A DNA stretch of 25,083 bases, taken from Flemingiibacterium sp045586505 (lineage in GTDB: Bacteria > Bacillota > Clostridia > Oscillospirales > CAG-272). Under the pieces are notes generated by a model. That model was not told the DNA's origin, made no database searches, and saw nothing but the letters and a program-made list of their open reading frames with translations. The stretch spans positions 1 through 25,083 of the forward strand of contig JAZNAL010000019.1 of assembly GCA_045586505.1 (NCBI GenBank), written 5' to 3'. A program made the position numbers and the translations under genes. Shown piece by piece: positions 14,217 through 22,500 of this stretch. The first letter of the stretch is position 1. The number at the start of each line of letters is the position of its first letter.

Positions 14217-15803
14217 ATGGATACTGCCGCATATGCCGAAGTCTACGCACGAGATTATGTGGGACCTATGTTCTACTATTGCCTCAAAAAGACGGGCGAC
14301 CGCAATGAGGCGGAGGAGCTGTCGTCGGATATTGCCCTTGCGGTGCTTCACGCACTTAATAATTACCCGCCGCCGTCTCATTTTTCGGCGTGGGTGTGGA
14401 AGATCGCGCACAACCGCTACGCGAGATGGGCAGATGGTAGGATGCGTCACCGTGAGCACATTGCGGGGGAGGATATCGGCGAGTTCGACATCGCCGACGG
14501 TGAAACTCCCGAGGATGCGGTTGTTGAGAGCGAGCAGTATTCACTGCTCAGGCGCGAACTTGCGTTTATCTCAAGGGAGCACCGTGAGCTTATTGCGGCG
14601 CACTATATTGAAAATGTGAAGCTTTCCGAGCTTTCAAAAAGGCTGGAGACTCCCGTGGGTACACTGAAGACGAGACTGTACAAAGCAAGAAAAATTTTGA
14701 TGGAGGGAATGGATATGGCACGTGAATTCGGAAAAAGGAGCTATGCGCCGGAGGATATTGATTTTGTGGCAAGCGGAAATCAGCCCTCAGGACTTCCGTG
14801 GAATGCGGTAGACCGAAAGATACCGCAGAACATTCTGCTTGAAGCGAGCAACAATCCGTCCACCGCAGAGGAGCTTGCAATGGAACTTGGCATCGCGCTT
14901 CCTTATATGGAGGAGGAGATCGACATACTCCGCGAGGCGACGCTTTTAAAAAAGCTGGACGACGGCAAGTATATCACAAACTTCTTTATAGCCGACAAGG
15001 AGTGTCAGGTGGAGATATACAATATGCAGTCGGCGCGTGTGGGAGAATACGCGAGACTTTTGAATATCGCAATATGCGAAAACTATGACGCGCTGTGCGC
15101 GGTGGTACGACCGAACGTCGGCGAGACGGAATTCAAATGGACAATCTATGCGTATATATTGGAAAAGCTTATGTTCAGGCTTCCCGCGTTCGGTGTAGAT
15201 AATATATTCAAGCGTCCTTGCGGAGGCGACTGGGGTTTCTGCGGGTATGAGAAGAATGAGTACGCTGTAAAAAACACATTCATCAACCATAACGGCAGAG
15301 AATTTGTGAACGGACATTTCGGACACATGGCAGTGATGGGATGTGGATTTGTACCCTTTTCACTTGATAGACTTACGCCTGCACTTCCTCTTTTTGCTGA
15401 GCTTATGTCAGACTGCAGGAGCTTTGCGTCACTTAGCGAAGCTGAGAAGGAGCACTGGAGACGTATTGAGGAACGGTATGCCCATATTGAAGCCGACGGT
15501 AGTATCAAGGCGGATGTGCTTGTGTTCAGAAATGGCGCGGATAATAAAGCTCTTGCAATGCTGATGACGCATCCGTGCGTTTGTGAGCTTATGAAAAAAC
15601 TTGAAGAACTGTTCACCAATATTCGCCGTGTCCTTGAACAGAACTCAAACCCGGTGCTCCATGAGAGCCTTGATTATTATGTCTCAGTGTTCATCTGCGG
15701 TGTAAACGGCATGATCATAGAAGAGCTTGTCCGCAGCGGTATGCTGACGGTGCCGTCGGACCCCGTACACAGCAATGCGGGTATGTACCTGATACTCAAA
15801 TAA
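14217..15803 (+). CDS. ECF-type sigma-70 factor with long C-terminal extension
   Basis: A 528-residue protein. Residues about 5-72 form sigma region 2 (YCLKKTGDRNEAEEL, then FSAWVWKIAHNRYARW), and about 108-165 form region 4, with the helix-turn-helix LSELSKRLETPVGTLKTRLY. A plain ECF factor would end near 170. Here about 360 more residues follow: a likely winged-helix segment (about 200-262, NPSTAEELAMELGIALPYME...) and a mixed region with CGGDWGFCGYEK and a His/Asn/Gly-rich stretch (about 355-390), ending in helices. I do not recognise the last region; a ligand-sensing or anti-sigma-like role is inference. The ATG at 14217 has an AAAGGAGA site; an in-frame ATG at 14154 would add 21 residues but lies within promoter copy 2. 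A terminator follows. Confidence 0.85.
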   Translation: MDTAAYAEVYARDYVGPMFYYCLKKTGDRNEAEELSSDIALAVLHALNNYPPPSHFSAWVWKIAHNRYARWADGRMRHREHIAGEDIGEFDIADGETPEDAVVESEQYSLLRRELAFISREHRELIAAHYIENVKLSELSKRLETPVGTLKTRLYKARKILMEGMDMAREFGKRSYAPEDIDFVASGNQPSGLPWNAVDRKIPQNILLEASNNPSTAEELAMELGIALPYMEEEIDILREATLLKKLDDGKYITNFFIADKECQVEIYNMQSARVGEYARLLNIAICENYDALCAVVRPNVGETEFKWTIYAYILEKLMFRLPAFGVDNIFKRPCGGDWGFCGYEKNEYAVKNTFINHNGREFVNGHFGHMAVMGCGFVPFSLDRLTPALPLFAELMSDCRSFASLSEAEKEHWRRIEERYAHIEADGSIKADVLVFRNGADNKALAMLMTHPCVCELMKKLEELFTNIRRVLEQNSNPVLHESLDYYVSVFICGVNGMIIEELVRSGMLTVPSDPVHSNAGMYLILK

Positions 15804-15812
15804 CCAAATAAG

Positions 15813-15856
15813 AAGCGGATACTCCTACTTTATCGGTACGGAGTATCCGCTTTTTT
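15813..15856 (+). terminator. Terminator between the convergent sigma and hydrolase genes
   Basis: A perfect 13-bp stem (AAGCGGATACTCC 15813-15825 with GGAGTATCCGCTT 15840-15852) and a run of T to 15856 on the plus strand. It starts 9 nt after the sigma stop. On the minus strand it lies directly after the hydrolase stop, but the tract there is interrupted (CTTCTTATTT), so it is efficient mainly for the sigma transcript. Confidence 0.9.
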
Positions 15857-16805
15857 ACAATTGCCCAAGCAAAGGCTCAAAAAACTCGCGAAGCGTGTTA
15901 AGGTACAGCTCCGGGTCTTCCATGTAGCAGGTGCCGTGACCGGCATTTTTCACCGTGACTATCTGCTTTTTTGATACGCAGGCGTTGTAATTCTCCACGC
16001 TCATTTCGTGGGGGACAAAATCGTCGCTGTCGCCGTGGATGAAGAGCACGGGGATGCGGCTTTTTTTCATTGCCTCGATGGGCGAGGTCTCGTCAATGTC
16101 GAAGCCGCCGTAAAGCCTTGAGCCCAGCCTTGCAAAGGGGTAGAGCAGGTCTGCGGGAAGATGCATCTCGCGCATGACCTTTTTGATTATTTCCTTGGCG
16201 GAGGTGTATCCGCAGTCGGCAAGAACTCCCACCACATTTTCGGGGAGCGGCTTCTGAGCCGTGATCAGAACGGTCGCCGCGCCCATGGAGATGCCTGTAA
16301 GGATGATCTTGGCATCCTTATCGATCTCGGAGAGGATAAAATCCACCCATTTTACGGCATCGCGGCTCTCGTTGATGCCGAAGGTGATGACGCTTCCCTC
16401 GCTCCTGCCTGCGGCACGGTGGTCGACAATCAGCGCACTCCGTCCCAGCTTTGCACAGCGGAGCACTCCGCCCGACAGATCGCGCTCCGATGTGCCGCGG
16501 TAGCCGTGGAACATAAGCTCGATGGGCGCGCCTTTTTTGTGCTCGTAGAATCTGCCGCGGAGCTTCAAACCGTCAAAGGAGGTGATCTCAACATCCCTTA
16601 CGGGCATGGCGCGGACGGTTTTGAGGTAGCGAATCATATCCTCGCGGAAGCGCTCGTATACTTCGCCCTTGGGGATCGGATATTCTTCGGTGTCCTTGTC
16701 TTTGTCCGATTTTTTGAATATTACATGAAAGCAGATATAAGCTGTGGTCAACACAGCCGCAATAAGAAATATGAGTATACCGAAAATTATAATAGCAGCG
16801 GTCAT
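15855..16805 (-). CDS. Membrane-anchored alpha/beta hydrolase
   Basis: A 316-residue serine hydrolase with one N-terminal membrane segment (about 4-29) followed by a basic/charged linker, so the catalytic domain is tethered to the membrane, most likely on the outside if the anchor is uncleaved with N-in topology. The fold landmarks are MFHGYRGTSERD (oxyanion region, about 98-109), nucleophile elbow GISMGA with Ser173, the acid in HGDSDDFVP (about 257-265), and His290 in NAGHG. The cap resembles the YqkD/prolyl-oligopeptidase-like (BAAT/DUF1100) group. GGAGG lies close before the ATG. It is transcribed from its own promoter, divergent from the acyltransferase gene, and the substrate (ester or peptide) is unknown. 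Confidence 0.87.
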   Translation of the reverse strand: MTAAIIIFGILIFLIAAVLTTAYICFHVIFKKSDKDKDTEEYPIPKGEVYERFREDMIRYLKTVRAMPVRDVEITSFDGLKLRGRFYEHKKGAPIELMFHGYRGTSERDLSGGVLRCAKLGRSALIVDHRAAGRSEGSVITFGINESRDAVKWVDFILSEIDKDAKIILTGISMGAATVLITAQKPLPENVVGVLADCGYTSAKEIIKKVMREMHLPADLLYPFARLGSRLYGGFDIDETSPIEAMKKSRIPVLFIHGDSDDFVPHEMSVENYNACVSKKQIVTVKNAGHGTCYMEDPELYLNTLREFFEPLLGQL

Positions 16806-16835
16806 AAAGGTTCCCTCCGATAGTGTACTTGTTAC

Positions 16836-16864
16836 ATTCTATCACTGCGGGAGCGGATTTGCAA
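16836..16864 (-). promoter_or_regulatory. Promoter for the alpha/beta hydrolase gene
   Basis: On the minus strand TTGCAA (16864-16859) and TAGAAT (16841-16836) are 17 nt apart, predicting a start about 25 nt before the ATG, just upstream of its GGAGG site. Confidence 0.68.
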
Positions 16865-16892
16865 CTTTTTTGGAGGAAAATTTATAAAATTG

Positions 16893-16921
16893 TTGCATTT
16901 TACTGCGAAGTCATGTATAAT
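16893..16921 (+). promoter_or_regulatory. Promoter for the PlsC-like acyltransferase gene
   Basis: TTGCAT (16893-16898) and a perfect TATAAT (16916-16921) are 17 nt apart. The predicted start is about 32 nt before the ATG at 16960, and GAAAGGA (16946-16952) is the ribosome site. It is back to back with the hydrolase promoter, 28 nt away. Confidence 0.72.
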
Positions 16922-16959
16922 TAGATTTATGAATCATCAGCGCATGAAAGGATAACGAC

Positions 16960-18258
16960 ATGACTTCCGAGGTAAATTACAAAAACAAAAAGAGATACAA
17001 AACCGCGAAATATCCCATCCGCCAGCCGCTTATTATCGTGTTTCTCATTTGGTTTTTATCTAAAATACTGCTTATCGGGAAAAAGTACAAGGTCGAGAAG
17101 ATCAATATGGAGGGGCTGAAGCCGCCTTACATGGTGCTCTCGAACCATATGTACTTCATCGACTTCGAGCTTGGCGCACAGATTACCTGGCCGCACCGCG
17201 TCAACAACGTGGTGAGCATCGACGGCTACTACCGCCGGCCGTGGCTTATGGAGCTTATCGGCGCGATCTGCACAAGAAAGTTCACCATGGATATGCATCT
17301 CCTGCGTTCGATAAAAAAGGTGCTTGAAAAAGGTGATGTGCTCTGTATGTACCCCGAGGCGCGGTATTCGCCCTGCGGTGTGACCTCATATATCCCCGAT
17401 TCCGTTGGTATGCTGATCAAGCGCAATAAAAAGCCGGTGGTCGCCATCGTTCATCACGGCAATTATCTCCATTCTCCATTCTGGAATTTCAGAAAGAAGC
17501 GCAAGGTGCCGCTTCATACCACCGCAACACAGATACTTACCGAGGCGCAGATCGAAGCGCTGTCGGTTGACGAGATCAACGCTATAGTCAGAAAAGCGCT
17601 CACATATGACGACTACGCATATCAGCGCGAGAAGGGTTTCCTTATCAAGGAGCCGTACCGCGCCGAGGGGCTTCATAAGATCCTGTACCAGTGCCCCCAC
17701 TGCATGACCGAATCGAAGATGGCATCCCAAGGCTCGGAGCTTTACTGCACGGAGTGCGGCAAGCGCTGGCGACTCGGTGAGGACAGCGTGCTCACCGCCG
17801 TGGAAGGTGAGACGGAGTTTTCATATATCCCCGACTGGTTCAAGTGGGAGCGGGAGCAGGTGAGAGGGCAGATCGAGCGCGGTGAGTATGCGTTTTCGGA
17901 CAAGGTGGATGTTTACTCGCTTCCGAGATGCTGGCGCTTTGAGCATCTCGGCACGGCAAGGCTCACCCATGATCCCGAGAACGGTTTTGTGCTCACCGGT
18001 ATGTACAACGGTGAGGAGTACCGCATACAGCGCGCACCGCTTCAGACAAACAGTCTGCATATCGAGTACGATTACTGCTACATAAAGCCCTACGACTGCG
18101 TGGATATCTCCACAGAGGACGACTCCTTCTACTGCTATCCCTCAAAAGAGAATGTGGTTACCAAGCTGGCGTTTGCGGTGGAGGAGATCTACGCCATGCA
18201 GTTAAAGTCCCGCCGCCGGGAGACGGCAGTCAAAACGGACGCGGTAAAGCAGGCGTGA
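16960..18258 (+). CDS. PlsC-like lysophospholipid acyltransferase with C-terminal zinc ribbon
   Basis: A 432-residue protein. A membrane-interacting segment (about 22-40) is followed by the acyltransferase domain: catalytic NHMYFID (Asn62, His63, Asp68) and the substrate motif YPEARYSP (131-138), a variant of the usual PEGTRS. By family it would acylate a lysophosphatidate-type acceptor at the membrane. Beyond the roughly 240-residue core there is a four-cysteine zinc ribbon, CPHC at 245-248 and CTEC at 263-266, then a beta-rich domain ending in a basic helical tail. Such PlsC-ribbon forms occur in Clostridia, but the ribbon's role is unknown. Its own promoter and terminator make it monocistronic. 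The exact acceptor cannot be told from the sequence. Confidence 0.85.
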   Translation: MTSEVNYKNKKRYKTAKYPIRQPLIIVFLIWFLSKILLIGKKYKVEKINMEGLKPPYMVLSNHMYFIDFELGAQITWPHRVNNVVSIDGYYRRPWLMELIGAICTRKFTMDMHLLRSIKKVLEKGDVLCMYPEARYSPCGVTSYIPDSVGMLIKRNKKPVVAIVHHGNYLHSPFWNFRKKRKVPLHTTATQILTEAQIEALSVDEINAIVRKALTYDDYAYQREKGFLIKEPYRAEGLHKILYQCPHCMTESKMASQGSELYCTECGKRWRLGEDSVLTAVEGETEFSYIPDWFKWEREQVRGQIERGEYAFSDKVDVYSLPRCWRFEHLGTARLTHDPENGFVLTGMYNGEEYRIQRAPLQTNSLHIEYDYCYIKPYDCVDISTEDDSFYCYPSKENVVTKLAFAVEEIYAMQLKSRRRETAVKTDAVKQA

Positions 18259-18301
18259 GCTGCATGGAAGTGGCTATAGGTTTTCCGTTTTACAAAAAAA
18301 T

Positions 18302-18342
18302 ATATCAAAACTCGCTGAATATTAGCGAGTTTTGATATTTTA
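18302..18342 (+). terminator. Terminator after the acyltransferase gene
   Basis: A perfect 15-bp stem (arms 18302-18316 and 18324-18338) with a 7-nt loop, followed by TTTATT, and preceded by an A-run that would let it work in either direction. It starts 43 nt after the acyltransferase stop. Confidence 0.88.
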
Positions 18343-18357
18343 TTGAAGCTTGATTTG

Positions 18358-18366
18358 TGGTATAAT
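18358..18366 (+). promoter_or_regulatory. Extended -10 promoter of typA
   Basis: TGG directly before TATAAT (18361-18366) forms an extended -10 box. No good -35 box exists at 16-18 nt. The start is predicted near 18373. This decides the gene start: an in-frame ATG at 18374 would be leaderless, while TTG at 18416 has a proper leader and ribosome site. Confidence 0.6.
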
Positions 18367-18415
18367 AAAGAGTATGATTGCAAAAGGAATAATTTTTTAT
18401 AAGGGAGAGATCAAA

Positions 18416-20239
18416 TTGATCCGTAACGATTTAAGAAACATAGCAATAATCGCCCACGTTGACCACGGTAAGACTACCCTCGTCGACGAGATGTTAAAGC
18501 AGGGCGGAATTTTCCGTGAAAACCAGGCTACTGAGGACAGAGTCATGGACTCTGATGCCATCGAAAAGGAGCGCGGCATTACCATCCTCGCAAAGAACAC
18601 CGCCGCGCATTATAAGGATGTAAAGATCAACATTATCGACACCCCCGGCCACGCGGACTTCGGCGGTGAGGTCGAGCGTATACTCAAAATGGTAAGCGGC
18701 GTACTTCTGCTGGTTGACGCGGCAGAGGGTCCCATGCCGCAGACCCGTTTCGTTCTCCAGAAGGCGCTGGAGCTTCAGCACAAGGTCATCGTTGTTGTAA
18801 ACAAGGTGGACAAGCCCGATGCGCGTATCGATGAGGTCATCGATGAGGTGCTGGAGCTGCTTATCGACCTTGATGCTACCGACGAACAGCTCGATTCGCC
18901 CATGGTATTTGCCTGCGGACGCGACGGTACCGCATCGCTGACTCCCGAGGAAAGAGGCGAGAACCTGCGCTGTCTGTTTGACACCATTCTCGATTATATC
19001 CCCGCACCTGAGGGAGAGGATGAAGAGCCGCTTCAGATGCTGGTTTCCTCTATCGATTACAATGAGTATGTCGGCCGTATCGGTATCGGTCGCATCGAGC
19101 GCGGCGCGCTTAAGGTGGGACAAGAGGTTGCTATCACCAATTTCCACAGCCCCGGAGAGGTAAAGCGTACACGCATAGTATCCCTCTATCAGATCGACGG
19201 TTTACAGAGAGTGCCCGTCGAGACCGCTAAAGTGGGCGATATCGTCTGCTTCTCCGGTGCGGGCGATGTTACCATTGGTGACACCGTTTGCGCGGTAGAC
19301 TGCGTTGAGCCGCTGGAATTTGTCAAGGTCAGCGAGCCTACCCTTGAAATGACCTTCTCGGTCAACGACAGCCCCTTCGCCGGACGCGAGGGTAAGTTTG
19401 TCACATCCCGTCAGCTTCGCGAGCGCCTTTACAAGGAGCTTCTCCGCGATGTATCGCTTCGCGTTGAGGACGGTGAGACCACCGACAGCTTCAAGGTTGC
19501 GGGCAGAGGCGAAATGCACCTTTCCATCCTTATAGAAAATATGCGCCGCGAGGGCTACGAGCTGACCTGCTCCATGCCTCGCGTGCTGTACAAGGAGATC
19601 GACGGTGAGCTGTGTGAGCCGATGGAGCGCGTCGCCATCGACGTTCCCGAGGGAAGCGAAGGCGCCGTTATCATGAAGCTTGGCGCACGCAAGGGCGAGC
19701 TTCTTGAAATGAATCTCCACGGCAGCCGTATGCGCATTGAATATATCATCCCCGCACGCTGTCTGTTCGGTTACAGAAGCGAATTTCTCACCGACACCCG
19801 CGGCGAGGGCATCATCAACTCTGTATTTGACGGATATGCCCCCTACAAGGGCGATATCACCCTTCGCTATACAGGCTCACTTGTTGCAAGTGAAGCGGGT
19901 GAGACCACATCCTACGGTCTGTACCAGACCCAGGACAGAGGTCAGATGTTCGTTGGCGTACAGACCCCCGTTTACGAGGGTATGATCGTCGGCGAGTCTC
20001 CGAAGATCGGCGATATTGCGCTGAATCCCTGCAAAAAGAAGCATCTCACCTCCATCCGTTCATCGGGTGCCGATGAGGCACTGATCCTCACCCCCCATAA
20101 GCAAATGAGCCTCGAGGAAGCTATCGAATTTCTCGCTGATGACGAGCTCATGGAGGTTACACCCAAGTCCATAAGACTCAGAAAGGCGATTCTTGACACT
20201 CCCACGAGACTTAAGGCTCAGGCGAAGCTCAAGAAGTAA
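18416..20239 (+). CDS. typA: Ribosome-associated GTPase TypA/BipA
   Basis: A translation-factor GTPase of 607 residues from TTG, normal for the family. It binds the ribosome and supports 50S assembly and growth under stress or cold. G-motifs: AHVDHGKT (13-20), the RGITI switch, DTPGHADFGGEVER and NKVDKP, followed by EF-G-like domains II, III and V and the BipA-specific C-terminus (TSIRSSGADEALILTPHKQMSLEEAIEFL is characteristic; only part is needed to identify it). The TTG start is chosen because GGGAGAG lies 6 nt upstream and homologues begin at about RNDLRNIAIIAHVDHG. It has its own promoter and terminator. Assignment is firm. Confidence 0.97.
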   Translation: MIRNDLRNIAIIAHVDHGKTTLVDEMLKQGGIFRENQATEDRVMDSDAIEKERGITILAKNTAAHYKDVKINIIDTPGHADFGGEVERILKMVSGVLLLVDAAEGPMPQTRFVLQKALELQHKVIVVVNKVDKPDARIDEVIDEVLELLIDLDATDEQLDSPMVFACGRDGTASLTPEERGENLRCLFDTILDYIPAPEGEDEEPLQMLVSSIDYNEYVGRIGIGRIERGALKVGQEVAITNFHSPGEVKRTRIVSLYQIDGLQRVPVETAKVGDIVCFSGAGDVTIGDTVCAVDCVEPLEFVKVSEPTLEMTFSVNDSPFAGREGKFVTSRQLRERLYKELLRDVSLRVEDGETTDSFKVAGRGEMHLSILIENMRREGYELTCSMPRVLYKEIDGELCEPMERVAIDVPEGSEGAVIMKLGARKGELLEMNLHGSRMRIEYIIPARCLFGYRSEFLTDTRGEGIINSVFDGYAPYKGDITLRYTGSLVASEAGETTSYGLYQTQDRGQMFVGVQTPVYEGMIVGESPKIGDIALNPCKKKHLTSIRSSGADEALILTPHKQMSLEEAIEFLADDELMEVTPKSIRLRKAILDTPTRLKAQAKLKK

Positions 20240-20250
20240 GAAATGAAAAA

Positions 20251-20274
20251 ACGGACAGCGTGCTGTCCGTTTTT
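20251..20274 (+). terminator. Terminator of typA
   Basis: Arms ACGGACAG (20251-20258) and CTGTCCGT (20263-20270) with a CGTG loop, then a T run to 20274. It lies 11 nt after the typA stop; A residues before the stem extend it. Confidence 0.88.
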
Positions 20275-20354
20275 ATCTTTCGTCACTAAACTGTATCCAT
20301 TTTTTGCCCCCCTGCAGGCAGAGGACATTGCAAGAACACTGATTTAAGACAGAG

Positions 20355-20390
20355 AAAATGCCGCCCGCAAAAAACTGCAGGCGGCATTTT
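20355..20390 (-). terminator. Terminator of the glmM-glmS operon
   Basis: An 11-bp perfect stem (20355-20365 with 20380-20390), extended by an inner GCA/TGC. On the minus strand it is 19 nt beyond the glmS stop and is followed by TTTTCTCT. The A/T runs at both ends suggest it also works on the plus strand as a back-up for typA. The 80 bases between the two terminators hold nothing recognisable. Confidence 0.82.
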
Positions 20391-20409
20391 TGTGCCTTTT
20401 CTGTAAGTA

Positions 20410-22236
20410 TTATTCCACGGTTACGGATTTTGCGAGATTTCTCGGCTTATCGATGTCACAGCCTCTTGCTGCTGCTGTGTGATATGCGATGAACTGAAGG
20501 ACGCAAACAGCCGGCAGGAATGCAAGATCCGATGAGATCGGGGGGAGTCGCAGAATATGATCCGCCATACCTTCGGCTACCTCGGTGTCCGCTCCTGTTA
20601 TCATTATAGTTTCAGCACCGCGGGCTTTGACCTCGCGGATGTTTGAGACCATTTTCTCAAACAGACTCGGAACCGTGCAGAGTGCGATGACGGGCACGCC
20701 GGTAGTTATAAGCGAGATGGTGCCGTGCTTCAATTCGCCTGCCGCATAGGCTTCGCTGTGGATATAGGAGATCTCCTTTAATTTCAGGGATCCCTCGGCT
20801 GCAAGATGATAGTCCGCACCTCTGCCGATGAAGAACAGATCCTCGCATGCCGCAATTTTTTCGGCAATGGCTTTTATTTCGCCCTCCCGTGCGATCATCT
20901 CCGCTACCACTTCGGGTGCACGCTCATACAGCTCGGCAACTCTTGTTCTTGCCGCGTCGTGCTCAAGCTGTCCACGAACGATCGCTGCCTCTACCGACAT
21001 AAGATAGAGCAGTGCCGTCTGAACGGAGTATGCCTTGGTGCTTGCTACAGCAATCTCGGGACCTGCCATGGTGTAGAGCACCGCATCTGCCTCGCGGGCA
21101 ATGGATGAGCCGATGACATTTACGATTGCAAGCGTTGCAGCGCCTTTGCCCTTCGCAAGTCGAAGTGCTGCAAGGGAGTCCGCCGTCTCGCCCGACTGCG
21201 ATATGATGAGTACCAGGTCGTGCTCGTCAATAAGCGGGTCGTTGTAGCGGAACTCGGAAGCGATCTCTACCTCACAGGGGAGCTTTGCAAGTGAACCCAG
21301 CACTCCCTTTGCGATAAGACCTGCGTGCATAGCGGTGCCGCATGCTACGATGTGCATACGGGAAACCTTTGCAAAGATGCTCGTGTCAAAGCCGTCGTTT
21401 GAGAAGTCCGGCAGTCCGTCTTTGATGCGGCTGTGGAGTGTGGTGCGGATGACGGAGGGCTCCTCGTTGATTTCCTTTATCATAAAGTGGGGGTATCCGC
21501 CGCGTTCTGCCGCTTCGATGTCCCAGTGCGCGGTTTCAAGCTTCTTGCTTACCTCTTTGCCGTCGCGATAAATTACCACCGAATTGCGGGTGACTTTGGC
21601 AATCTCACCCTCGTCGAGCTGATAGTAGCTTCTGGTATAACGAAGGATCGCTGTGATGTCGGAGGCGATGTAGTGCTCGTCATCACCAACGCCGATTATA
21701 AGCGGTGAGCCCTGGCGCGCCGCCCAAATCGTTTCCGGCTCGTCGGCGAACAGTATGCCAAGCGCCCATGATCCCACAAGGCGCGAGGTCATGCGCTCAA
21801 TTGCCGCGTGAGCGGACAGCTTTTCCTTCATATAATAATAGTCAAGCAGCTTTGCCGCTGCCTCGGTGTCGGTTTCGGTCTCGAAGGTATAGCCCAGTGC
21901 GCACAACTCAGCTCTTATGGCGGCGTAGTTTTCAACGATGCCGTTGTGAACCAGCTGCAGATTTTCTGTGCCGTGAGGATGTGAGTTGAAGTCGCTCGGT
22001 GCACCGTGGGTTGCCCAACGGGTGTGACCGATGCCGCAGTGAGATTCGGGATGAGGGGTCAGCTTGGCTTCCATATTTGTAAGTCTGCCCTCCGCCTTGA
22101 CGGTGCGAAGCTTAGCCGAGCTGTCAAAATACGCCGCGCCTGCGGAGTCGTAGCCGCGGTATTCGAGGGCGCGCAGACCCTCTATGATTTGATTTACGGA
22201 ATTATCTTTACCAATGTATCCTATGATACCACACAT
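20410..22236 (-). CDS. glmS: Glutamine-fructose-6-phosphate aminotransferase (isomerizing)
   Basis: A full-length 608-residue GlmS, which makes glucosamine-6-phosphate from fructose-6-phosphate and glutamine, the entry step to peptidoglycan amino sugars. The glutaminase domain begins with MCGIIGYIG (nucleophile Cys2 after Met removal), EYRGYDSAG, and HTRWATHG. Two SIS sugar isomerase domains follow, with ISQSGETADS, ASTKAYSVQT and FIGRGADYHLA. The C-terminus ends in the family's PRNLAKSVTVE (the active-site tail). AAAGGAG lies upstream of the ATG. Its mRNA carries a glmS ribozyme immediately 5', so expression is cut when glucosamine-6-phosphate rises. It is the last gene of the operon with glmM. 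Confidence 0.98.
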   Translation of the reverse strand: MCGIIGYIGKDNSVNQIIEGLRALEYRGYDSAGAAYFDSSAKLRTVKAEGRLTNMEAKLTPHPESHCGIGHTRWATHGAPSDFNSHPHGTENLQLVHNGIVENYAAIRAELCALGYTFETETDTEAAAKLLDYYYMKEKLSAHAAIERMTSRLVGSWALGILFADEPETIWAARQGSPLIIGVGDDEHYIASDITAILRYTRSYYQLDEGEIAKVTRNSVVIYRDGKEVSKKLETAHWDIEAAERGGYPHFMIKEINEEPSVIRTTLHSRIKDGLPDFSNDGFDTSIFAKVSRMHIVACGTAMHAGLIAKGVLGSLAKLPCEVEIASEFRYNDPLIDEHDLVLIISQSGETADSLAALRLAKGKGAATLAIVNVIGSSIAREADAVLYTMAGPEIAVASTKAYSVQTALLYLMSVEAAIVRGQLEHDAARTRVAELYERAPEVVAEMIAREGEIKAIAEKIAACEDLFFIGRGADYHLAAEGSLKLKEISYIHSEAYAAGELKHGTISLITTGVPVIALCTVPSLFEKMVSNIREVKARGAETIMITGADTEVAEGMADHILRLPPISSDLAFLPAVCVLQFIAYHTAAARGCDIDKPRNLAKSVTVE

Positions 22237-22275
22237 ATACTTGTTCTCCTTTATGTAATTTAGTACGAGTAAAAG

Positions 22276-22325
22276 GCAAGCCGTACCGCATGGGAACGGT
22301 CTTGCTCATACGGCCTTTTGCCGTA
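22276..22325 (-). other. Two hairpins with an alternative pairing between ribozyme and glmS
   Basis: Hairpin A pairs TACGGC (22325-22320) with GCCGTA (22314-22309). Hairpin B pairs GCAAGACCG (22305-22297) with CGGT (22288-22285) and CTTGC (22280-22276), with ACGG bulged. The CCGTA arm of A can instead pair with TACGG (22285-22281) in B, with AAAAGG/CCTTTT closing outside. These states exclude each other. They lie outside the ribozyme core; function is unknown. Confidence 0.4.
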
Positions 22326-22344
22326 ATAGTTTCTTGTTTGTTTT

Positions 22345-22500
22345 ATCCGATGCTTTGTTGTCCGCAGTTGCCTGCGGGTTTTGTACTCGGACTTACGACG
22401 GTCGGTGATTCCTTCCGCCGGAAAAATTCCCGCCGAATGCTTCGATGATTTTTCTCCTCGTCAACCGCTTACCTAATATGAGAAGCGGTCCCGGCGCTTT
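22345..22500 (-). ncRNA. glmS ribozyme (GlcN6P-dependent self-cleaving riboswitch)
   Basis: On the minus strand the leader has the conserved elements in order: AGCGCC at the cleavage site (predicted cut between A22498 and G22497), stem P1 (ACCGCTT with AAGCGGT), GTTGACGAGGA, ATCGAA, TTCGGCGG, a CGTAAG segment, and a GCAA-capped P4 (CCGCAG with CTGCGG) followed by ACAACAAAG, with P3 closing on TCGGA. This matches the glmS ribozyme, which binds glucosamine-6-phosphate as a cofactor and cleaves the mRNA 5' of the sequence. Its start is 14 nt after the glmM stop, so it can also separate glmM from glmS mRNA. The 3' boundary is approximate. Confidence 0.95.

Noticed and set aside
18350..18415. N-terminal extension of TypA, or the in-frame ATG at 18374 as its start
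   Set aside because: The sequence contains the -10 box, the ATG at 18374 would be leaderless, and the TTG at 18416 has a GGGAG site and matches the family's usual N-terminus.
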